Shown in pieces: positions 31,646 through 61,613 of a DNA stretch of 64,000 bases. The DNA is from Brienomyrus brachyistius. Taxonomy: Eukaryota > Chordata > Actinopteri > Osteoglossiformes > Mormyridae. The stretch lies in contig NC_064534.1 in assembly GCF_023856365.1 (NCBI RefSeq), forward strand, positions 13,102,536 to 13,166,535, read 5' to 3'. The notes below the pieces were generated by a model that worked only from the letters and a program-made list of their open reading frames with translations, was not told the DNA's origin and searched no databases. Both the position numbers and the translations under genes were made by a program. Position 1 is the first letter of the stretch. Every line of letters begins with the position of its first letter.

Positions 31646-32617
31646 GCATTTATTTTGTCTGTTGCGAATTTTTAATCAAGTTTCAAAGTTTGTTCTAAAA
31701 TCTCATATAGAAAAACAATGTACTGTAGCATGAGGACGAAACTCAATTCTTAGGGGTTTCAGAGAGCTTGGTGACTGTCCCCTAAAGGACAGGACTTCCT
31801 GGATTGGGCGCCTGGGGATTGTACTGCTCACATTCATACAAATGGAAATTTTTATATGAAAACAGGTGGGGAGCATGAAAACCCCACAAACTGGCTTTGA
31901 GGCTGGATTGAAAAGTCATTTTCTCCTGGTCACCTATGGAAAGTTTGTCCCTGGAAGCAAAGCGGTAGACTATGGGTGATTTAGAGATTGCATTTAGTCT
32001 AACTATGCTTGGATTGTAAGAGGAAACCTATACGGTAAGGAGGACAATTTACAAATTCCACCCTTAAGTAACGATCCAAATCCCCAGCAGTGTTGAATAG
32101 TTTTCCATCATGCTGCCCCCTACAGTCGTTTACAAAATACATGTGTAGATTACAGCCACTCTTAAAAACATAATCGGGGTCGCCAAATCTCACGCTTCTG
32201 ACTTGATACGCTTTCTTGCTCACACAAACCCAAGAAATATTACGGAAAATATATATATTCTAGTATGAACCTAAAATTAGCTGCATCAAAAGCGTTGGGC
32301 TAGTTTACAAACCATACAGAGTTTTCACAATGTAATAGAATTGTTACATACATATAAATGACTGTGCAGACTTGTCTCGAATTGAAAATCACATGCCAGT
32401 CCGCTGACCAAAGTTGGCAACACTACATAATTTTACTGCAACGTTATAAGGATAAAATTTACTATTCAATATGGTAATTTTAATATAGTTAACGGAATTA
32501 AAAACTTAAGCTTCATCAGGGTAATGTCTGTTCATACTCCCTGTCGACCTAGGCATACAAAGGGTTAAAGTCCGGGGCTAGAAGGAACTGCGTCACGAGA
32601 CGCTTCTCCGCCCAAAC
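31646..32617. promoter_or_regulatory. aak1-nfu1 intergenic region and nfu1 promoter
   Basis: A stretch of about 970 bp without a gene. The last 60 bases before the nfu1 ATG include a GCGTCACG element (CRE/ATF-like, about 32591-32598) and the inverted GC-box-like CTCCGCCC (about 32606-32613), with no TATA box. This is typical of a housekeeping promoter. The start of transcription is not determined. Confidence 0.5.
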
Positions 32618-36045
<3,428 letters not shown>

Positions 36046-36708
36046 GTGTTTTGGCAGCCATTCCAAACTCTGCATCCAGGCACTGCCATCATCGGCCTGG
36101 CTTCAAAGACGTCTCAAAAACCTAGAGCGGCCTCCTTGCGTGCATTTCGGACTATTGGGAGCAGTGTGGCGTATTTGCTTGGAAGACCACAGCTGTGCTT
36201 CATGTATGAGATCGCTGAGCAGGCAGCGGTGACATCTCACACCTGGTGTGTCACTTAGTACACGTACTTTATCTGCCAAACGACTTGAGAACTTAACAGC
36301 AGTGGCATTCTTAACTTAAACCTCAGCTTTATATTTTCTTTTCTGCTTTTTTTTGTAAAACCAACAAACAATATTTTCCACATTCATTTTTATAACATTA
36401 ATTGGTGCAAACCATGCTGAATGAAGTAAAGGTTCCCAAGAAATTCGTTTTCCATGATGACCATAGAAGCATATATGAAGAGAATGTCACTGGATATAGT
36501 CACATACACTTGGTCTCTTGTCCTTTGTCGTCATCAGAAATTTATTTGCAGATATTTGGGTGATGTACTTCAAACTATAGCTGTATTTACAAAGTACTCT
36601 AACTTCCATGTGAAGTATTACAGGATGAGAAAGTGTGCTATCTGAAAATGTGTAAGATTTGTGAAAATTAAAAGAGCAATAATGCAAATCCTAATTCATA
36701 GATTGTTT

Positions 36709-36714
36709 AATAAA
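36709..36714 (+). terminator. polyadenylation signal of nfu1
   Basis: AATAAA about 660 bp after the nfu1 TAA, inside an AT-rich stretch with an earlier ATTAAA-type hexamer (about 36667). The 3' UTR 36046-36730 holds nothing else recognisable. Confidence 0.6.
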
Positions 36715-36856
36715 GTAAAAAAATAAGTCACAATGATTGGGATTAAACACTTTTTATTCATCACTCTTTTCACGAACAAAACCTAATTGGTTAATTTTAG
36801 GAACCGCTCTTAATTCCATTACAATTTAATTGAGTTCGATGGTTATAATCCCGAAC

Positions 36857-36965
36857 TGCGATGGGTTACTCGCCGCCCGGAGCCAGTATCTTCAGTAGGG
36901 ATAGGCTCCGGTCCCCCGCGACTCTGAATAGGACAAGCGAGTATAAAAAAATGTTCTATGAATGG
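36857..36965 (+). repeat. 3' fragment of a fish SINE-like repeat
   Basis: The segment contains 'ggataggctccggtcccccgcgactctgaataggacaagcg', described here in outline only. This is the characteristic 3' end of the common fish repeat whose fuller copy lies at 3641-3985. It is truncated at its 5' side and decayed. The family assignment is from memory. Confidence 0.55.
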
Positions 36966-37404
36966 ACAATCTCCAGAAGCACAAGAGACTGGCAGATAAG
37001 ATGATAACTTAAAGTTACATATGGAGGCATATAAAGCGCTAGTAGTGTTAAACATTTAATGGGATATTATACAGTATTCCGGGTTGTGAGTTTGGTTACT
37101 GTGCTGGACATGTTCAGATTTTTATCTATGGATCACGGTATCGAATCGCACTGACTAGGCAATGTTAATGCTGGTGTGAAGCGACATTCATTACATGTTA
37201 ACGTGCTGGCAAGTGACTTTCTTGGATTCCTTATTGTAAAACACGTGACTGCCACGGTTGCAGCAAGCTCTTGTTTTTCTGACGCCAGACTTCGGGGAGG
37301 GGGGGTCTCCTCGGCCGGGTCACCGGCGTCTAATACGGATGTGTGTATCCTGCTGCCACGTCTGAATTGCCGTCGTCGACAGGTAGTGGCCAGAATGACA
37401 ACCT

Positions 37405-37536
37405 CCGCGCCAATCGGAAGGCCTCGTTTAAGGCGCGCCCTGGCTACTGTCCAATAGAAGTTTAGAGGGCGGGTCTAGTATACTATAGTCATTCCGAAAA
37501 GGAACTAGATTTTTAGTTGGAGACTGGGACGTAGTC
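37405..37536 (+). promoter_or_regulatory. gfpt1: gfpt1 proximal promoter
   Basis: Immediately upstream of the gfpt1 ATG are two CCAAT boxes (37410-37414 and 37451-37455) and a GC box GGGCGGG (37467-37473), in a GC-rich block containing GGCGCGCC. No clear TATA box is seen. The composition fits a housekeeping promoter. Confidence 0.6.
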
Positions 37537-52965
<15,429 letters not shown>

Positions 52966-52988
52966 GATGGCGTCTCGGCCCCGTGCTG

Positions 52989-53009
52989 CCCCCCCCCCCC
53001 CCCCCCCCC
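52989..53009 (+). repeat. C21 homopolymer just after the gfpt1 stop codon
   Basis: Twenty-one C residues beginning 24 bp after the TAA. Possible poly(C)-binding-protein site in the mRNA; the length is likely to be polymorphic. Confidence 0.85.
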
Positions 53010-55355
53010 GCTGACTTTTTCACGACTCTGTTTGAGCCGGCCGCACAAGCCGGTCACGCAGAGCAGAAGAAATCAACAGCAACAACAGTTTAAGACCCTT
53101 TCCTTCTTTTATACACATTGTGTATCATGGCCACTTTTAATGAAATGTACTTCATGAACTTCCTTTCCTTCCAAATCATGTACGTGGCTGCTTCTTATGG
53201 CCATGGTGACGGGTGGCAGGGTGTGACCTGGTGATATGGCAGGCCTTTTCGAAGGCACACTAAGCTTCCTGCTGTGGGCTACATGAGCTACGAGCTGCTA
53301 ATAGTGTGTGTGCATGTCTCACGTTAGTGAATCTTGAGCCGGTGGTGAATAGGTGGGTCCTGCTTTTTGCCAAAGCTTTTTGTTGTTTGAAGAGTCCGAA
53401 CCGCAACGTGCTGAGCAGTTATCTTCGCAGGTGACGATTGGCGCCTCTTTAGGGTAACCATCCAGCCTGAGATGCTGTTGGGAAATTGCGGGGTTGATCT
53501 GACCAGCTTCGGAAATGAAATTTCCCGTTGTCGTGCTTTCTGTGCTGCATCCTCTCAGGTTCGAGCGCATTCCGAAGTGCTGTTATCTGGTTTTTGTGTG
53601 TTGCCTTGAAATAGGTGTTTGTGTCTTTCCTGTGGCTACAGCTACCCACCCCAAGCATATACTGTACACTGCTATCAGAATTGCACTGTTAAGGATGAGT
53701 GAAGGTGAATATAATGTCAGCACTGCTGAATGGAGACCTTCCTGGTTACTTTGTTTTATTTGCTAGACTCTGATATCTCACTGCTCCTTAAGTGGCTGTT
53801 TACAGATATGAGCCTGCAAAATAATGGTCAAGTTTTCGCTACGCACGTCCGTTTATTGGAGCCACATCGCAATATAAAAGCTGCGCTGTTGTGAGACGGT
53901 GCTCTCGATTTCTAAGGCTTAAAGCTCCCATGAAAAGTTACACAGGGAAGAACTGACACAGAGAAGTGTTTGTTTGTGTGCTTTTAAGTAGATATCTCTG
54001 CTTTTGTGAGCTTATCTGAATTACGGGCCTTTTAAGTCCTATTGCTAGAAGAGTCTGACCCGCCAGTTTCTTGACACGAGGTGTAGTTTGCACAGCTGGT
54101 AGTTTGACCAGCATCGATCTGTGATGCTTTTCTCGTGTGTTCAAAAGAGTGTAGTTCCATTTAGAAGGAAAGTAAGCTCATCTGAGACAGCTTGGCGTGA
54201 ACTGGCTGGGGCCTGTTCGCATAGACTCTGTGATCCTTTGAAATTTTTGGTTGAATGTTACTTGCCGTAATGATCCTTAATTTTGTCGTTTTGTTGAGGA
54301 GGTCCGCTTGTGAGGACCGGGGGTTTACAGGAGAACTGGAAGTAAAGGCAGGCAAACCCAAGTGGAAATGAAGTATCTGTTACTAAGAAGCCCACAGCAG
54401 GTAGCCAGGCCAAACACCGTCACCTTGCCATCTTTGGTTGTAATCGTGGGACCATCATGTTTCTCTCTACTTTTCATGCCTTCTGTTTTGTTTTTGTTTT
54501 TGTTTTGTGTGTAGGATAGGTTTGCTGGGAAGTGGGTGTCGTAGTGACAGTACTCCTCCCCCTCTCTAATCTGTTCGCAAGATCATTGAATTTGCCCCCA
54601 GGCTCAGTTGCTTTGTGTGAGAAAGGTGGTTGCAAAAACCAAAAATGGGAGAACATGTATGTGTATCCCATACACTTCTCTGGTGGGCGATTTAAAAGCA
54701 TTGTGGCCAAAGGAGTACAAAGAAAAGCCCTCTGTGAAATGATGCATTGACTCATGACTGCATCTCAACCTGAGACTGGCTTCTCTGGGGGAAATTGACC
54801 AGCTTACTTCATATATGAGGAAAAATGAGACATTAAAAATATATCATCTTGACCTGGTGGATGTTTTATTTTGCACAAATCTGCAACGTGCGTTGCAAGA
54901 CCTTTTAGAAGGATGGTGAACAGTTTGGTGGGCAACTGCTACCGTTCAGCACGAATGATGTTTTGTTCTCGATGTCATGGTGCACACTGGGCCTGAGCGT
55001 GGGTGTCCAGGCAACTGAGTCCTCATGGGGATCCGAGCCAAATGCTGTGATGAAATGAAGGTGGCAGGCATGTGTTTTACACTAGATCCTGTTTTCTTCC
55101 TCTTGAAGTCGAGTAACCAAAGTGTTGAAGCACTAACACTTTGTTGAATGTGAGGAACAGGACCAGATGGAACGTATGTGTGCGTGAGAGAGATCGATGC
55201 TGACCTTGTCTCTTCCAGCTCATGCATCCTCGTTTTGCCCCTGTCACTGGGCAAAGGGGCACCACCGGTCCATAAACCCTACAGCAGCATCTCGATGTGA
55301 CAAAATGAGCAGTTTGGGAAATCAAGGGCAGGGTTTCAGTGTTTGGAAGTGATGC

Positions 55356-55361
55356 AATAAA
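55356..55361 (+). terminator. polyadenylation signal of gfpt1
   Basis: AATAAA (gcaataaaatt), about 2.39 kb beyond the gfpt1 stop codon. It lies about 325 bp from the opposing signal of the minus-strand repeat-protein gene. Confidence 0.5.
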
Positions 55362-55682
55362 ATTAACATTTTGCTTTGTTTTTGTGCCATGTTTCACTAA
55401 AGAAGGTGAGAGGGTGACTTGGTGCGTATGTCCTATCCAAAGCAGAAGTAAGTTCATGGGCTTTAGGCCTGTGTCGTTTGCTAAGGAGTGAACAAGGATG
55501 CACTGCTTCAGATATAGCTGCAGCTCTTCATGGTGACTTCACTCATTACTCCAACGAAAGAAACATTGTCGTGTAAGATTGTAGACTAAACGTTTTAATC
55601 CACTCTACACTTGTGGTGCATTTTATATGGCTACTTGATCTGTAGTGTAGGGAAAAAAACATATAGCTTAACTAAAAATGTT

Positions 55683-55688
55683 TTTATT
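55683..55688 (-). terminator. polyadenylation signal of the minus-strand repeat-protein gene
   Basis: TTTATT on the plus strand, i.e. AATAAA on the minus strand, 170 bp beyond the stop codon of the minus-strand reading frame. It supports transcription from that strand. Confidence 0.5.
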
Positions 55689-55857
55689 ATGAAATAGTTC
55701 CGCATAATACATCAACGGCATATCCTCACACAGATTTGTCACGTCACATAAGCATTTCATCCGAAGGTTAGTATGCATACTATTAAAAAACTCTTTAAAA
55801 ACAATACTTAAAAGAAATGTAACTTGATAAAATTCCCTGTTATGCCCTTGTTTGTCC

Positions 55858-57003
55858 TCATGGTAAAGTATTGGCGTCGCCATCAAAAGGTAGCATGGCA
55901 GCTGAAATTAGCAAGCACCAGCATTTGCTGATGCCAACGGTAGCTTTCAGCATGGGACCCGAGCACCTGGCAAGGGCAGCAATGGCCTTCACCGTGGGGC
56001 CGCTGCATTTACCAAGAGCGATGACAGCCTCGAGCAGGGGCCCGGAGCACCCGCCCAGATGAATGGCGGCATCAAGCATGTGTCCGCTACATTTTCGAAT
56101 GGCAATAAAGGCTTGAATCCCAGTCCCAGAGCTTTTTCCTAAAGCAGCAGCAGCCTCCAGCACAGGTCTCGAGCATTCGCTAAGGGCAAAGATGGCTTCC
56201 GCAGTGGGTCGGGAGCATCTGCTAACGGCAAAGAGGCCTTCCAGAATTGGTCCGGAACATTTACTAAGAGCCAAGATGGCTTCCAAGATCAATTCCAAGC
56301 ATTTTTTAAAAGCTATTACAGCCTCCAGCGATGGCACTAAACATTTCTGTGATGTTATGAGAGCGGAACTGAAAAACAGTGGCATGTTCTCAGTCTCTGA
56401 GAGGTGTTTACTTGAAATCAATGACTTTGTTTTGTATGTTTTTCTTCTGACAGTCAGCATTGTGATATCTGTGGGTTTTGATCTCCTGGCTGCCCAAACT
56501 GTCATCTTACTGAGACCAAACATTGTTGAAAGAATGGGTCTTGATCTTCTACCCAGAGCATATGTCCTTTTACTTAGACCAAACACTCTAGAAAGAATGT
56601 GTCTTGATCTTCTACCCAGAGCATATGTCCTTTTACTTAGACCAAACACTGTAGAAAGAATGGGTCTTGATCTTCTACCCAGAGCATATGTCCTTTTACT
56701 TAGACCAAACACTGTAGAAAGAATGGGTCTTGATCTTCTGCCTAGAGCATATGCCCTTCTGCTGAGACCAAACATTGTCCTGAAAATAAATCTTGATCTT
56801 CTACCAAAAGAATATGTCTTTTTGCTGAGACCAAACATTGCTCTGAGAAAAGGTCTCGATCGTCTACCAAAAGCATATGTCTTCCTGCTGAGACCAACCA
56901 GGGCAGAAAAGATGGGTCTTGATCTTCTGCTTAGAGCAATTAGACTCCTGCTAACAGTCCGTACTGCAAGAAAGAAGGAACTAGATTGTGGTAAGAGCAG
57001 CAT
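55858..57003 (-). CDS. unrecognised tandem-repeat protein, 381 aa
   Basis: Not assigned to any family. The frame is open from an in-frame TAG near 57135 to the stop at 55858-55860. The first ATG is at 57003 with a purine at -3; using it gives 381 residues. The start MLLLPQSSSFFLAVRTVSRS is hydrophobic and basic and could be a signal or mitochondrial-targeting leader. Residues 26-193 are eight units of 21 residues (pattern RSRPILSTVFGLSK plus a 7-residue RTYALGR), strongly basic, the middle ones almost identical. Residues 221-360 are ten units of 14 residues (pattern CSGPLLEAVIALGK), most beginning with Cys. The 14-mer aligns to the first 14 positions of the 21-mer, so both blocks share one ancestral unit. 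Repeat lengths are multiples of seven. The 3' side has a well placed AATAAA. Upstream exons cannot be excluded. The gene is tail to tail with gfpt1. No function is proposed. Confidence 0.55.
   Translation of the reverse strand: MLLLPQSSSFFLAVRTVSRSLIALSRRSRPIFSALVGLSRKTYAFGRRSRPFLRAMFGLSKKTYSFGRRSRFIFRTMFGLSRRAYALGRRSRPILSTVFGLSKRTYALGRRSRPILSTVFGLSKRTYALGRRSRHILSRVFGLSKRTYALGRRSRPILSTMFGLSKMTVWAARRSKPTDITMLTVRRKTYKTKSLISSKHLSETENMPLFFSSALITSQKCLVPSLEAVIAFKKCLELILEAILALSKCSGPILEGLFAVSRCSRPTAEAIFALSECSRPVLEAAAALGKSSGTGIQAFIAIRKCSGHMLDAAIHLGGCSGPLLEAVIALGKCSGPTVKAIAALARCSGPMLKATVGISKCWCLLISAAMLPFDGDANTLP
55924..56343 (-). repeat. ten 42-bp coding tandem repeats
   Basis: Each unit encodes 14 residues: a turn-like CSGP followed by a ten-residue hydrophobic helix ending in K/R. 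The units are well diverged in DNA but keep length exactly, with no frame-breaking indel in ten copies, which argues for selection on the minus-strand frame. Confidence 0.8.
56425..56928 (-). repeat. eight 63-bp coding tandem repeats
   Basis: Each unit encodes 21 residues of the minus-strand protein. The units between about 56535 and 56787 differ by only a few bases, implying recent duplication or homogenisation. The outer units are more divergent; the eighth (C-terminal) is degenerate. Confidence 0.85.
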
Positions 57004-58789
57004 CTCTGTATGTGAGCAGAAACAAGGGAAAAGGCCACATCTCAAGCTTCTAGCAATTTTTGTCCACCAGAAGGAGGCTTCGCTCTTCTGGCCAGAGCAA
57101 ACAGAGACAGTGAAATTTGTTCTTCTGAGCTATTTTAGATATTGTCCTGAAGGTACCTGGGAATTATGTTACAGCATAACATTAGAATCACTCACAAGGC
57201 TGGCTTGGTCGTAGGTGTGCTCACAATTGAAACTAAATGAAAGCATCTCTCACCAATACTACACATGCAAAGAAAACCCACCTGCTGATTATAATAATTG
57301 TGTAACAGGGGTGTTAGATTGAGGTCATGCCACAGCTGAGGGCTTTGAGCGTTTTACTTTATAATCACCAAACGTTTCAAAGATCAAGTGAAAGCCAGTT
57401 CTGGTAGGAATATGGTGGTGTTTCTTGTTGGTTTCAGGTGTTATTTCACTTTAGCAAGTTTGCATGGCTTTTTGAGCATGACATTGTAGGTCTATGGATT
57501 TCGTTGAGAAGAAAGTCTTTTAGCCAGGGGAAAACATTGCTGTACTGTTTAAGTCATCTGTGTATGCATCTGAAGTATCTGATGGAGAAAATGTATAGAA
57601 GCAGAGGATTATCTATGTGAAAACGGAGAGGAATCAAAAATTGCTGTTAAATACGTAGAGTATATGAATGTGCTTACTGAATCTGATTGTGTAACGCATA
57701 CAACAATGTGGACTGATGCATAAGCCACATGCTCATTCTCTTTGATCCTGTTCTCCTGGAGGACAATTATTCACAGAATCCATCTGTAATTCTTTGGGGA
57801 GGGGGGCATGACTACATTTCCCCCCTCTGTAATGTTTCTTTCATAGCAGGTAAAAATGTCTGGGGTTTTTTTTCAGTTGACATAGGTGAATTTACATGGA
57901 GGCTACTTTGTCAATGGCCATCTGCTTCTGTGTAAAGTGGAAGCTGCCAGTGTTATTGCAAAGGAAATCACTCTTTAATACGCATAGAATTTAATTGTGC
58001 ATCTTAATAATTTTTGCTTCTCAGTTGAATGGCTGTAGCGTGATTTGTTTCCCGTTCTCTTGATACGGATCACTTGATGTGGATTACTTTCTTAATTTGC
58101 AGTTTGCAAATGAATACCAGTCTCTTCTTCCCAGTGACATCTGCCTCTCTACAGTGCATTCTAAGATGTTTTTCGTTCTATGGCAGGATATGTGCAATTC
58201 TGAAGGTAAGACCAAACTAAACATAAGTATAGTACATATTTATGGGCCATGAAATGTAGTTGTTGCATGAAGGATCCTCCTCTGTGTGTTTCACACCTGA
58301 CTTTCGTCCATGAACTCTGAGCCTTATTTGATTATTATTGAAGCTGGCAGCCATGGGTATATCAATCAGTTGACCTGTCTCAGGGCAAGATAATGTCATT
58401 AACAAAATAAGCCATTCAGAACCGTCTTTCGGTTTAAGCTTGAATAATCTTTGCCCTGATGGAAAACTTCAAAACCATGTGATGATTTATTCATTATGTC
58501 ATCATTCCTCTCCAAAACTAATCCGGAATGTTTTCGCGCTGCATATCTCATATTCCCAGCCATGCATTTTCAGAAGAGTGCTTGATTAATACTCGCCTGG
58601 ATGTGTTGTTTTGTGCCTTTTCAGCGTCTATAATGTGCAGCACAGATCAGCTCCTTCACCCCCCCCCCCCCCCCCGAATGCTGCTTCTGCTATGAGTGTG
58701 GAGTTTGTACGATATTCTCGTGTTTGTTTTTTCTCTGCAGTCCCACTGTAGATTTGGGCTGCGTGGCGTCCCTGAGTTGCCAGTAGTAA

Positions 58790-58870
58790 ATGACTATATG
58801 TGTGTGTATCTGCCCTGTGAAGGACTAACATCCCATCCAGGTTGTGGTCCTGCCCGATGTCCTCTGACGT
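58790..58870 (+). repeat. SINE-like fragment
   Basis: The piece 'ccctgtgaaggactaacatc' followed by 'ccatccaggttgtggtcctg' matches the middle of the fish repeat whose fuller copy is at 3641-3985. Truncated on both sides. Confidence 0.4.
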
Positions 58871-60079
58871 CTGGGTCATGCTTTCTCAGTACAGCAGTGG
58901 TCTTCATCATACCCCTTTTTCTAGCCTTATCTGTAACACAGTTTCCCTAATGAAAACATCCACATTTTCCACTGCATACAGATTATGCATAACAGTTTTT
59001 GAAGTATTTGAGCAATTTTTTTTTCCCCTAAAAATGTGGAGGGACAGTAAAAACATAAATAATAATTAAAAAAATAGTCCTTTTTATCCTGAGACCTTAA
59101 AGATCAGATTAGTGTTTAAGCTCCGTATCATGCAATTTAGCATCATTATTGTTTTTGAAATGCCAATTATTAAATCAAAATTCATTATCAAAATGTATAA
59201 GCAATCTTTCGGTGCTCTGTCCATTTGGACAATAACTGACTCCCATAACCCGCTATTACATATTCAAATTCCTTTGGTTTCCCTAGGCATAGAGTCCTGA
59301 TTAATGTCTTATTTGAAATTCATTGGACCAATAATTAACTTGGTAGCCCCTTTATACATCTAACCAAAATATTTTTAGCATTTCGATATGAAGGGTGGGC
59401 GGCAGTTTTTGTATTCATCTGTTATAGCTGCTGAGTCGCCATGGAAACTGTCACTACTGAGCTTACATATAATGTATTTGAATTATTATACAGATGTCCA
59501 GAGGATAATGGGTTTTGGCATTTCAATTTGGCATCACGATTGATGGATGCTTCATTTAGTTTTTGGCTTCAGCGAGAGTGTGAATGAAGTCACTGCCTCT
59601 GGGTGGTTGTCCTGTTGGCTAAAGGCGATCTCAGAAAGAGGTTTTGACAGCGATGAATTGCTTTTTTTGAGATCCAGACCGTCACTTGCTTGCTGCACCT
59701 TACTTCATGCTCCGCCTTTTCTCCCTTAGCCTTTAAGTTGACTGAAACCTGGGAAAACCAAAAGATGGCAGGATCTTTTGAAGGGGAGTTGGACCTAACT
59801 TTGTTATAATAAACTTGTAGGTAAACACTAAATTCTCTGAATCCTAAAGAAAAAGTCACTTTCAAATGAATAACTTAGTTCTTTAGCAAACGTCTGGTTG
59901 TACCCTCACCTGTGAAGATATATCTGTACTTGTGTACCTACATTCTTACAAAGTAAATGAATCTCAAAATTTATAAGCGTCATCATAAACTATAATGGAA
60001 TATAGAAGCAGAAACAAGATTTCCTAAATGTAAAACACATATCCACCTTAAAACCGAAAGACTAGTGCTGTATTTATGG

Positions 60080-60118
60080 GGTGTGTGTGTGTGTAATATA
60101 TATATATATATATATATA
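60080..60118. repeat. compound (GT)n/(AT)n microsatellite
   Basis: A short GT run followed by about 11 TA units in the right intergenic region. Confidence 0.85.
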
Positions 60119-61477
60119 ACACCACAGATAATGAAAATGCTTTTTAGCATTTTAAAGAATACAGTAAGTTACTGTATGCATTGTTGAGTTGGGTGGCTAT
60201 TGAAAAAGATCAAGGACATTCAGACTGAAGGTTGTACTGGGGCACACACAGAATTAAGGGGGATGGTTCAACCCCTCTGTCATCCATCATAAGCAACAGG
60301 GTATTGGTATGACAAACAACCTGCTTAACACGAAACTTGCTTGTTTATTTTATGTGCATATGCCAGTAATTTAAAAAAATGTAATGCTAGCTAGGTAGGG
60401 TCATAAAAAGCTTATAACAATGAACTGTTTCTGAATTATGGGAAATATAATAGTTGTGGTCTAGTTAATCAGTGTGGTATTAAAGTTTGTTCAGTCTAAC
60501 CCAGTTGTTATGTATGTAATAGTCTAATGAAAAGATTAAAATGAATTATGGGGGAAAAAAAACCTTCCCGTTTTCTTATTGGGGCTCCTTTCTGTTTGTA
60601 GAAGAAGCACAGAAACATTTCACCTCTGCACTCACCTCCATATTCTGGGTCCCACAAGCCTCTGAATAAGAGATATAAACTGTTTTGGCTATTAGGGTGC
60701 ATGAAATCTAACAGTTTTATTATAAATGACTAGTGTTCTGAGATGTTGTTTTTCCAGCAGAATATAAAATGGTTAAGTCTCCCAGCGTATGAAGGATGCA
60801 ACGTTAACCAAGTGCGATGGGTTGAATGCACTATGACAGGGAATGGATATAACCATATGGACACCAGTGCATGGAACTGCAAATAGCAGTGATCCCATGC
60901 AGTGTCAGTGTGGCAGCATGGAGGGCTTAGCATGGCCTCCAGGCCACTTTGCAGTTAGGATCCATGCGTTACGTTTTAATGCTTTAATACACAGACTTAA
61001 ATCTCAGACGCGAGAGAGCAAAGTATTCCGCAATACCAGTGCTCTGTAACAGAAGTCCTTGGTGTAGATTTTTTTTGGACTGCACCTTCTGCATGAAGTA
61101 ATTGGGAAGGAGAGTATGGAAGATTTCTAAAGTGCATTGGCAAATGTTCCTTTCAGACTTTAATAGTGAGTAGTGGTCATGTTATATTCCGCTCTGAAGT
61201 TGACAGGCAGCCAGTGTGGCGACGCGTGTCCCCCCCGCTGGTTTGTGTGTTTGAGTTCTACTTGGATAGCAGAACTTCAGAAAAATGTAACCTAGAGGTA
61301 ATATGCATTGGCCTACTTTTCTGTCTCATTCCAAGAATGATGGGTTTCATCTGGGATATACAGGGAGAAATTCTGAGGGCTCAGGAGTGAAGCTTAAGAA
61401 TACAAAAGGCAGAGTCAGGAGACATTAAGTTCCTCATTATTGAGTGCTGTATTCTTGTTTGACCCTAGCGGAAGAGA

Positions 61478-61517
<40 letters not shown>

Positions 61518-61613
61518 AAAAGCAAGATTTGAAGTACCTGTAGCTGTGTTGGTACAGGACTCTGTAAGCAGGAAAAGTGTCTTGAAGTACAAACAAGGCG
61601 GCGAACGCAAACA

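Larger units (their letters stand above)
52966..55365 (+). other. gfpt1: gfpt1 3' UTR
   Basis: About 2.4 kb after TAA (52963-52965), starting with a run of 21 C residues (52989-53009) and ending at a probable AATAAA (55356-55361). No open frame of note. The extent is inferred from the poly-A signal. Confidence 0.55.
57004..61613. other. intergenic stretch, no gene seen
   Basis: I found no coding exon, RNA gene or CpG-rich promoter. Minor contents are a SINE-derived fragment near 58790-58870, a C-run near 58661-58676, a (GT)n/(AT)n compound microsatellite at 60080-60118, and a T homopolymer of about 34 bases at 61480-61513. Upstream exons or the promoter of the minus-strand repeat gene could lie here but none is recognisable. 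Confidence 0.5.

Noticed and set aside
56192..57214. Long plus-strand open frame (340 codons) over the 63-bp repeats
   Set aside because: It covers only part of the repeat region; in the 42-bp block the plus-strand frames are broken by stops (near 56060), whereas the minus-strand frame runs unbroken through both blocks and has a matching poly-A signal. Tandem repeats of 63 bp tend to keep several frames open by chance.
61480..61513. T34 run as the tail of a minus-strand retroposed gene
   Set aside because: The sequence beyond it contains no recognisable coding or SINE sequence; a plain homopolymer is the simpler reading.
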